Assembly: GCA_963828015.1 (NCBI GenBank)
Contig: CAWHCD010000004.1
Coordinates: 372,001 to 436,000 of the forward strand
DNA length: 64,000 bases
Direction: 5' to 3'
DNA from: CAVPUA01 sp963828015
Lineage (GTDB): Bacteria; Actinomycetota; Actinomycetes; Mycobacteriales; Jatrophihabitantaceae
Part shown: piece after piece, positions 57,816-64,000 of the stretch
Layout of the letters: the number at the start of each line of letters is the position of its first letter
Numbering within the stretch: the stretch's first letter is position 1
Position numbers and translations under genes: made by a program
The notes under the pieces: model-generated
Databases searched by the model: none
Seen by the model: the letters and a program-made list of their open reading frames with translations, nothing else
What the model was told of the DNA's origin: nothing

Positions 57816-60068
57816 ATGAGTGGACGCGCCAAGCCGAGCCCGAAATCGGGCGGCTGGCGCGCGCGCCGAGCCCGCAAGAAACGCCGGATCGCCGCCCTGC
57901 CGCGCCGGCGGCGCATCTGGCGCCGGGTCGGGATCCTGTCCACGTGGGCCCTGGGCGGCCTGGCCCTGATCATGGTCGTCTCGGTCATCGGGTTCTACCG
58001 GCTGTCCAACGTGCCGGCCCCGTCGGACATCAAGCAGGCCCAGGTCGCCACCATCGAGTACTCCGACGGAACTCAACTGGCCCGCATCGGCACCGTCGAT
58101 CGCACCGAGGTGTCGCTGGACCAGGTCTCGGATCAGGCCAAGTGGGCCGTCCTGGCCGCGGAGGACCGCAACTTCTACTCCGAGCCGGCGATCTCGATCA
58201 AGGGCACCGCGCGGGCCGCGCTGTCCGACCTGACGGGTGGCAGCACCCAGGGTGGCTCGGGCATCACCCAGCAGTACGTGAAGAACGCTTACCTGTCCTC
58301 GGAGCAGACGCTCTCGCGAAAGCTCAAGGAACTGGCGATCGCGGTCAAGCTGTCGCGCGAATACTCCAAGGACCAGATCCTCGAGTACTACCTCAACACG
58401 GTGTATTTCGGTCGCGGGGCCTACGGGATCCAGGCCGCCGCGCAGGTGTACTTCAACACCACGGCGGCGCAGCTGACTACCTCCCAGGCCGCGCTATTGG
58501 CCGGGCTGTTGCAGGCGCCCAGCTATGACGACCCGTCGTCGAACCTCTCCGGCGCCACCGAACGCTGGAACTACGTGCTGGACGGCCTGGTGAGCACCAA
58601 GCATCTGGACGCCCAGACGCGGGCGGCGCAGACCTTCCCGGTCGTTCAGCCGGTCGAGGTGGGCAACGGGTTGGGAGCGGACGGCAACAATGCCTTCATC
58701 GTGGCTCAGGTCAAGCAGGAGCTCGCGGCGGCCGGCATCAGCGAGAGCGAGCTGTACGCCCGCGGGCTGACGGTGAAGACGACGATCAATCCGGCCGATC
58801 AGAAGGCGGCGGAGACGGCGGTCAACACCACCTTCGCCAGCCTGAGCGCCAAGCAGAAGAACATCAAGAACGCGCTGGTGGCGGTCGATCCGACCAGCGG
58901 CGCGGTGCTGGCCTACTACGGGGGCCCGAACGGCCCGGGCTATGACGGGGCCGCGGACTACAACGACTACGCCGGGGTCGGCTGCCGTCCGCCGGGCTCG
59001 TCGTTCAAGCCGTACACCCTGGCCACTGCCCTGGAGCAGACGCTGCAGAACAAGCAGCCCGGTTACACGATCAAGTCGATCTTCAACGGGAGTGCGAGTG
59101 TCGTCATCGATGGCACCAAGATCTCCAATGACCCTTCTGATGTATCGGTGTCGGGATTCAAGCCGCTCGACTACGCCATGAAGGTCTCGCTGAACACGAC
59201 CTTCGACGGCTTGGCCTTCGCCGTCGGCCCGGCCAACGTCGCGACGACCGCCCACGCGGCCGGCATCTCGACCACCTGCGGGCCGGACAAGACCCTGCAG
59301 AACGCGGATGGGACGACCAGCTTCGGCATCGGGATCGGGGACTACCCGGTCAGCACGCTCGATCAGGCCGAGGGGTATGCCACCTTCGCCAACGGTGGGG
59401 TGCAGAACAACGCCTACTTCGTCGCGTCGGTAACCGACTCGAAGGGTGCGGTGGTCTACGCCCACAAGGCGGCGCCCAAACAGGCGATGGATCCGAAGGT
59501 GGCCAACGACGTCACGCTCACGCTCGAGCCGATCGCGTCCTATTCCGGCGTCGGTCTGGCCGCCGGCCGAGTGAGCGCGGCCAAGACGGGAACCGAAGGC
59601 ATCGAAGCCGGAGTGGGCGTCGCGGCGTCGGCGGTCGGGCAGAACAGCGACGCCTGGATGGTCGGCTACACGCCGCAGATCAGCGTCGCGGTCTGGGTCG
59701 GCAGCGGCAGCAGCACGGTGCCGATCTACAACGCCGCGGGCGGTGAGGAGTACGGCCGGGATCTGCCGGGCAAGACCTGGAAGTTGTTCATGGACACGGT
59801 GCTGGCCAGTGCGCCGCAGGTGGCGATGGCGACCAAGCAGCAGATCTTCGGGTTCCCCGGCGCCTCGGCCACCGTTGCGCCCACGAGCACCCCGACGCCC
59901 AGCTCGACGCCCTCACCGAGTCTGACTCCGACTGCGAAGCCGACGCCGAGCCCGTCCCCGACGCCGAGCGCGTCGAGCACCTCCCCGACTCCGACGGCGA
60001 CCGCGACCACCCCGACGCCCACCCCGACGAGCACCTGTACCCCGGTAGCCCCAGCCACGTCCTGCTGA
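57816..60068 (+). CDS. Bifunctional penicillin-binding protein (class A, PonA-like)
   Basis: 750 aa. Basic N-terminus, one membrane helix (STWALGGLALIMVVSVIGFY), GT51 glycosyltransferase (AAEDRNFYSEPAISIKGTAR, ITQQYVKNAYL, then a region around KLSREYSKDQILEYYLNTVY), and transpeptidase with SSFK, SLNTTF and AKTGT motifs. The C-terminal 60 residues are a Ser/Thr/Pro repeat with two Cys. Polymerises and crosslinks peptidoglycan. Corresponds to ponA1 by neighbourhood. Confidence 0.93.
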   Translation: MSGRAKPSPKSGGWRARRARKKRRIAALPRRRRIWRRVGILSTWALGGLALIMVVSVIGFYRLSNVPAPSDIKQAQVATIEYSDGTQLARIGTVDRTEVSLDQVSDQAKWAVLAAEDRNFYSEPAISIKGTARAALSDLTGGSTQGGSGITQQYVKNAYLSSEQTLSRKLKELAIAVKLSREYSKDQILEYYLNTVYFGRGAYGIQAAAQVYFNTTAAQLTTSQAALLAGLLQAPSYDDPSSNLSGATERWNYVLDGLVSTKHLDAQTRAAQTFPVVQPVEVGNGLGADGNNAFIVAQVKQELAAAGISESELYARGLTVKTTINPADQKAAETAVNTTFASLSAKQKNIKNALVAVDPTSGAVLAYYGGPNGPGYDGAADYNDYAGVGCRPPGSSFKPYTLATALEQTLQNKQPGYTIKSIFNGSASVVIDGTKISNDPSDVSVSGFKPLDYAMKVSLNTTFDGLAFAVGPANVATTAHAAGISTTCGPDKTLQNADGTTSFGIGIGDYPVSTLDQAEGYATFANGGVQNNAYFVASVTDSKGAVVYAHKAAPKQAMDPKVANDVTLTLEPIASYSGVGLAAGRVSAAKTGTEGIEAGVGVAASAVGQNSDAWMVGYTPQISVAVWVGSGSSTVPIYNAAGGEEYGRDLPGKTWKLFMDTVLASAPQVAMATKQQIFGFPGASATVAPTSTPTPSSTPSPSLTPTAKPTPSPSPTPSASSTSPTPTATATTPTPTPTSTCTPVAPATSC

Positions 60069-60087
60069 GCCGTGCGAGGATGCCACG

Positions 60088-61554
60088 GTGAGCGGGCCGA
60101 CGTCCTCAGATACTGAGGGTGCTCAGCGCTACGACGTCCCGCTGAGCTGGCGCGATCAGACGGTCGCCCGGGCCAGCTTCCTGATCGGCGGGGTCTGGGG
60201 CAAGCGAGCGGTGGGCGGCGACTCACGCTGGACGCCGCTGCGGATCATGCTCGGGTTGGCCTGCCTGACCCTCGTCGGTGCGTATCTGCAGAAGTCGCCC
60301 TGCGCTTCGGGGGACTGGGTCGGTAATAAGCAGTACACCCACGCCTGCTACTCCGACGTCGTCCCGCTCTGGAGCGCTGAACGGCTGGACATCGGCAACA
60401 TCCCCTACCGCGACAACGGCGTCGAGTACCCGGTGCTGGTCGGTGGGTTCATGTGGCTGTCGGCGATCCTCACCGGCGGCATCGAGCATCTGGTGTCCGG
60501 ACCCTCGAGCATTCAGATCTTCGGCGGGGTCACCGCGCTGCTGTTGGCGATCTGTGCGCTGGTGGCCGTGGCCGGCACGGTGGGCGCCGCCGGGCGCCGA
60601 CCCTATGACGCCGCGCTCTTCGCGCTGTCGCCGCTGCTGGTCTTTCACGCGTTCTCCAACTGGGACCTGTTGGCGATGGCCTTCGCCAGCTGCGCGCTCT
60701 GGGCCTGGGCCCGGGAGAAACCAGTGGCCGCCGGGGTGCTGATCGGACTTGGGACGGCGGCCAAGCTGTATCCGGTGTTCCTGCTCGTGCCGATCTTCAT
60801 CCTGGCTGCGCGCACCGGCCGTTGGCGCGAAGCGCTGTGGACGACGGCCAGCGCCGTCCTGATGTGGCTCGCGGTGAATCTGACCATCGGCTACGCCTAC
60901 TACGACGGCTGGCGGGAGTTCTACGCCTTCAGCATCGACCGCGGCGCCGAGGCCAGCACGTTCTGGTACATGGGCCACTACCTGGTCACCGTCGGCTGGG
61001 GTGGGGGCTACCCGACCGACTGGGTGCCCCCCGGCTTCCTGGTCGCCCTCGCCCTGGCCGTCGCGCTGGGCTTCGTCGTCTGGTTGGGGCTCGCGGCCCC
61101 GACCCGGCCCCGGTTGGCCCAGCTGGCCTTCCTGGCCGTGCTGGCGTTCCTGTTCACCACCAAGGTCTGGAGCCCGCAGTACTCACTCTGGCTAGTTCCC
61201 TTAGCCGCACTCGCGCGTCCGCGGTGGCAGTTGAACCTGGCCTGGCAGTTCAGCGAGATCGCGGTCTGGATCGCGACGCTGTTCCTGCTGTTGGGCTACA
61301 CCGATACCAACCACGGCATCGACTACGGATGGCTAATGGTCTTCCTGCTCGTGCGCGACGGCTTCCTGTTGGCCCTGGCCGGGCTGATCATCGTCGAGAT
61401 GTGGCACCCCGAATATGACGTCGTGCGGGCCAGTGGGCTCGACGATCCCGGCGGGGGAGTCTTCGATGGGTTGCCCGACGACCCCCGCTTCGTCCTGGGC
61501 CGTCACCACGTGCTGGACCACGATGACGAGGACGACGTCGAACTCAGCTGGTGA
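60088..61554 (+). CDS. GT87-like polyprenol-dependent glycosyltransferase, membrane
   Basis: 488 aa from GTG 60088, 19 bp after the PBP gene. About 10-12 membrane helices with PYRDNGVEYPVLVGGFMW near residue 105, the typical Asp/Glu loop of DUF2029/GT87 mannosyltransferases, and AKLYPVFLLVPIFILAAR. Corresponds to Rv0051 next to ponA1. Probably transfers mannose from polyprenyl phosphate to a wall glycolipid; acceptor unknown. The 3' end overlaps the convergent nfo gene by 11 bp. Confidence 0.85.
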   Translation: MSGPTSSDTEGAQRYDVPLSWRDQTVARASFLIGGVWGKRAVGGDSRWTPLRIMLGLACLTLVGAYLQKSPCASGDWVGNKQYTHACYSDVVPLWSAERLDIGNIPYRDNGVEYPVLVGGFMWLSAILTGGIEHLVSGPSSIQIFGGVTALLLAICALVAVAGTVGAAGRRPYDAALFALSPLLVFHAFSNWDLLAMAFASCALWAWAREKPVAAGVLIGLGTAAKLYPVFLLVPIFILAARTGRWREALWTTASAVLMWLAVNLTIGYAYYDGWREFYAFSIDRGAEASTFWYMGHYLVTVGWGGGYPTDWVPPGFLVALALAVALGFVVWLGLAAPTRPRLAQLAFLAVLAFLFTTKVWSPQYSLWLVPLAALARPRWQLNLAWQFSEIAVWIATLFLLLGYTDTNHGIDYGWLMVFLLVRDGFLLALAGLIIVEMWHPEYDVVRASGLDDPGGGVFDGLPDDPRFVLGRHHVLDHDDEDDVELSW

Positions 61555-62335
61555 GGTGGGTGCGCAGGTAGCTGATGTCGGCGCCCTGGCCCTCGGGACC
61601 GCCCGGCGTCTCGACGAGGACGTCGCACGCGGCCAACTGGCAGACCTGGGTGATCTCGGCCGGGTCGATCTGCCCGCTCTCGAAGTTGGCGTGGCGATCG
61701 GCACCGGAATCGAAGCTGTCGCGGCTGTTGTTGGCGTGCACCAGGTCGATCCGCCCGGTGATGGCCAGGACCCGTTCGGTGATGCCGATCAACTCCTCGC
61801 CCCCGGCGTAGGCGTGACAGGTGTCCAGGCAGAATCCGGGCCCGAACTCGCCGATCGCATCCCACAAGGCGGCCAGCCGGTCGAAGCGGCGGGCCACCGC
61901 ATTGGTGCCGCCGGCGGTGTTCTCGATCAGGATCGGCAGGCCGAAGCCGCCCTCGTCGGCCTGGCGGGCGAACGTCTTGCGCCAGTTGTCGACGCCGACG
62001 GCCGGATCATCACCGGTCCCGAGATGGCCGCCGTGCACGATCAGACCCTTCGCCCCGAGCGCCGCCGCGGCGGCCGCGTGCTGGCCCAGCAGCTTGCGGC
62101 TCGGGATGCGAATGCGGTTGTTGGTGCTGGCCAGGTTCAGGACGTAGGGCGAATGGATGTAGATCGCCAGGTCGCTGTTCTTGATGGCCTCGGCCTGCGC
62201 GTGCTCCTGCGGGGCCTTCCAGCCCTGGGGGTCGGCGAGGAAGAACTGCACGACCTCGGCCCCGGTGGCCGCCGCGGCCGCGAGGGGGTCGACGGAGTCG
62301 ACGTGCGCGCCGATGAGCGGCAGGGATTGAGTCAC
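61544..62335 (-). CDS. nfo: Deoxyribonuclease IV (AP endonuclease, Nfo type)
   Basis: 263 aa from GTG 62335. TIM-barrel AP endonuclease 2 family; zinc-ligand motifs GLIVHGGHLG, LIENTAGGTN, CLDTCHAYAGGEEL, DLVHANNSRD and VETPGGPEG. Cuts abasic sites in base-excision repair. Somewhat shorter than E. coli Nfo but complete. Confidence 0.9.
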   Translation of the reverse strand: MTQSLPLIGAHVDSVDPLAAAAATGAEVVQFFLADPQGWKAPQEHAQAEAIKNSDLAIYIHSPYVLNLASTNNRIRIPSRKLLGQHAAAAAALGAKGLIVHGGHLGTGDDPAVGVDNWRKTFARQADEGGFGLPILIENTAGGTNAVARRFDRLAALWDAIGEFGPGFCLDTCHAYAGGEELIGITERVLAITGRIDLVHANNSRDSFDSGADRHANFESGQIDPAEITQVCQLAACDVLVETPGGPEGQGADISYLRTHLTS

Positions 62336-62395
62336 CCGCCCACGCTAACCGGACGACTGATTTCCGGTGGGCTCGGCCAGCCGGTACTCTGAGGG

Positions 62396-62465
62396 AGTTT
62401 GGCGGGCTGCGGCCCGTCACCTCCTGCTGCAGATCGTCTGCGGCCGATGAGTCCATAGGAGGCAT
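62396..62465 (+). promoter_or_regulatory. Candidate S6:S18-type leader of rpsF
   Basis: The rpsF leader has a small hairpin (GCAGATCGTCTGC) followed by GGCCGATGAG before the ribosome site. An S6:S18-binding motif occurs in this place in many bacteria; I judged this by position and a GC-rich hairpin only. Confidence 0.3.
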
Positions 62466-62474
62466 GAAGTTCTC

Positions 62475-62765
62475 ATGCGTCATTACGAAGTCATGGTCAT
62501 CCTCGATCCGAATCTCGAGGAGCGCACCATCGCCCCGTCCCTGGACACGTTCCTCAACGTGGTCAAGAAGGACGGCGGAACCGTCGACAAGGTCGACATC
62601 TGGGGCAAGCGCCGGATGGCCTTCGAGATCAACAAGCACTCCGAGGGCATCTATGCGGTCATCGACCTGCAAGCCGAGCCCGCCTCGGTGCTCGAACTGG
62701 ACCGCCAGCTCAACCTGAACGAGTCGGTGCTGCGCACCAAGGTGCTTCGTCCGGACGCGCGGTAA
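62475..62765 (+). CDS. rpsF: 30S ribosomal protein S6
   Basis: 96 aa (MRHYEVMVILDPNLEERTIA, VDIWGKRRMAFEINKHSEGI). Complete. Opens the rpsF-ssb-rpsR-rplI operon; GGAGG 7-12 bases before a nearby alternative ATG at 62464, but the start at 62475 fits the family. Confidence 0.96.
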   Translation: MRHYEVMVILDPNLEERTIAPSLDTFLNVVKKDGGTVDKVDIWGKRRMAFEINKHSEGIYAVIDLQAEPASVLELDRQLNLNESVLRTKVLRPDAR

Positions 62766-62771
62766 TTCGCG

Positions 62772-63263
62772 ATGGCCGGCGAAACCCTCATCACCGTGGT
62801 CGGCAACCTGACCGCCGACCCGGAGCTGCGCTTCACTCCGTCCGGTGCGGCGGTGGCCTCGTTCACCGTGGCCTCGACGCCGCGCACGTTCGACCGCCAG
62901 TCCAATGAGTGGAAGGACGGGGAAGCCCTGTTCCTGCGCTGCTCGATCTGGCGCCAGGCGGCCGAGAACGTGGCCGAGTCGCTGACCCGTGGCGCGCGCG
63001 TCGTGGTCACCGGCCGGCTCAAGCAGCGCAGCTTCGAGACCCGCGAGGGCGAGAAGCGCACGGTGATCGAACTCGATGTAGACGAGGTCGGCCCGTCGTT
63101 GCGCTACGCGACGGCCAAGGTCAATCGCACGCAGCGCGGCTCCTCCAGCGGCGGCGGCTTCGGCGGCTCCGGGACCGGCGGCGGTGCCCCGGCCGATGAC
63201 CCGTGGGGTTCCGCGCCCCCGGCGGGCGAGGCCGGCGGATTCTCCGACGAACCGCCGTTCTAA
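62772..63263 (+). CDS. ssb: Single-stranded DNA-binding protein
   Basis: 163 aa. OB-fold (GETLITVVGNLTADPELRFT, LFLRCSIWRQAAENVAESL), Gly-rich linker, and acidic tip FSDEPPF that recruits repair partners. Starts 6 bp after rpsF. Confidence 0.96.
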   Translation: MAGETLITVVGNLTADPELRFTPSGAAVASFTVASTPRTFDRQSNEWKDGEALFLRCSIWRQAAENVAESLTRGARVVVTGRLKQRSFETREGEKRTVIELDVDEVGPSLRYATAKVNRTQRGSSSGGGFGGSGTGGGAPADDPWGSAPPAGEAGGFSDEPPF

Positions 63264-63320
63264 CCGTCCGCACCCTTAACTAGCTTATTTCCTAGATTCA
63301 CGAATACGGAGTTACAGACC

Positions 63321-63557
63321 ATGGCCAAGCCACCCATTCGCAAGCCCAAGAAGAAGTCGAACCCGCTCAAGATCGCGAAGATCGAGTACATCGACTACAA
63401 GGACACCACCCTGTTGCGCAAGTTCATCTCCGACCGGGGCAAGATCCGGGCCCGCCGAGTGACCGGTGTCAGCGCCCAGCAGCAGCGTCAGATCGCCACC
63501 GCGATCAAGAACGCTCGCGAGATGGCGCTGCTGCCCTACACCTCGACCGCCCGCTGA
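63321..63557 (+). CDS. rpsR: 30S ribosomal protein S18
   Basis: 78 aa (KIEYIDYKDTTLLRKFISDR, GKIRARRVTGVSAQQQRQIA). No Cys4 zinc motif, so this is the zinc-independent form. Confidence 0.96.
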   Translation: MAKPPIRKPKKKSNPLKIAKIEYIDYKDTTLLRKFISDRGKIRARRVTGVSAQQQRQIATAIKNAREMALLPYTSTAR

Positions 63558-63586
63558 CCCGCGGCGCTTGAAGGAGATCTGTCGAT

Positions 63587-64000
63587 ATGAAACTCATCCT
63601 GACGCGTGAAGTGACTGGACTCGGGGCGGCCGGCGACATCGTCGACGTCGCCGACGGCTACGGGCGCAACTACCTCGTTCCCCGCGGTGCGGCCATCAAC
63701 TGGACCAAGGGCGCGGAGAAGCAGGTCAGCCAGATCAAGCGGGCGCGGGACTCCCGCGAGATCCGGGGCCTGGACCACGCTCGCGAGATCAAGGCCGAGC
63801 TGGAGAAGCTCTCGGTGACGCTGCCGGCCCGCGCCGGCGAGACGGGCAAGCTGTTCGGCTCGATCACGGCCGCTGACGTGGTGAACGCGATCCGCGCGGC
63901 GGGCGGTCCGCTACTGGACAGGAAGCGCGTCCAGCTGCCCGGGCACATCAAGTCGCTCGGATCGCACACTGTGACCATCGAACTACACTCCGACGTTGTG
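63587..64000 (+). CDS. rplI: 50S ribosomal protein L9 (3' end cut by window edge)
   Basis: 138 codons from ATG 63587 with AAGGAG upstream. MKLILTREVTGLGAAGDIVD and YGRNYLVPRGAA are the conserved L9 N-terminus; the window ends in the C-terminal domain about 10-15 residues before the expected stop. Confidence 0.95.
   Translation, partial: MKLILTREVTGLGAAGDIVDVADGYGRNYLVPRGAAINWTKGAEKQVSQIKRARDSREIRGLDHAREIKAELEKLSVTLPARAGETGKLFGSITAADVVNAIRAAGGPLLDRKRVQLPGHIKSLGSHTVTIELHSDVV

Noticed and set aside
59880..60063. Possible repeat array or CRISPR-like region at the end of the penicillin-binding protein gene
   Set aside because: The repeats are imperfect codons for a Ser/Thr/Pro-rich tail with no spacers; no CRISPR array or cas gene is present in the window.

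Overview
The window is 64 kb of high-GC actinobacterial chromosome centred on the replication origin. The block rpmH-rnpA-yidD-yidC-jag-rsmG-parA-parB on one side and dnaA-dnaN-recF-dciA-gyrB-gyrA on the other, with murJ, trxB, trxA, cwlM, ino1 and the rpsF-ssb-rpsR-rplI operon further out, is the layout of Mycobacterium and its relatives. GTG starts, an F420-dependent oxidoreductase and the DLW-39 and DUF3566 genes also fit Actinomycetes. The genus cannot be fixed from sequence alone; a soil lineage near Frankiales, Jatrophihabitans or Nakamurella is plausible.

Layout. 1-5545 is host sequence: murT (cut by the left edge), clpB with an HspR-type HAIR operator, and an ER-type signal peptidase next to a TasA-like secreted protein that is interrupted by an in-frame TGA. 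5546-27247 is an integrated mobile element of about 21.7 kb in the 3' half of a tRNA-Ala gene, bounded by a 43-bp perfect direct repeat. It carries a tyrosine integrase, an excisionase-like HTH protein and a frameshifted MobF relaxase-helicase, but no recognisable type IV secretion or FtsK-type transfer gene, so it looks like a mobilizable element. Its cargo includes a DUF2231-Rieske membrane protein, an LLM oxidoreductase, an iron-permease-family protein, a HAD hydrolase, topoisomerase IB, GAF-ANTAR and STAS regulators, CsbD, a DUF1524 nuclease lipoprotein, an IS110 remnant and many very small charged or Pro/Asp-rich proteins.

27206-43344 is the origin core: tRNA-Ala, DLW-39, tRNA-Ile, DUF3566, gyrA (frameshifted near its 3' end), gyrB, dciA, recF, dnaN, oriC with DnaA boxes, dnaA, and the divergent rpmH-to-parB operon with two parS sites inside parA and a third nearby. 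43311-55260 holds a nitroreductase, alaA, cwlM, trxA, trxB, murJ, a DUF6049 protein, a NUDIX hydrolase, the CCA-adding enzyme and an MFS transporter; cwlM, murJ and the thioredoxin pair link wall synthesis with redox control. 55298-64000 holds yqgE, ino1 with its padR regulator, a bifunctional penicillin-binding protein, a GT87-like mannosyltransferase, endonuclease IV, and rpsF-ssb-rpsR-rplI (rplI cut by the right edge).

Four genes (TasA-like, relaxase, a small membrane ORF and gyrA) are interrupted by one stop codon or one-base shifts. Because gyrA is essential, sequencing or assembly error must be excluded before any of these is read as biology.
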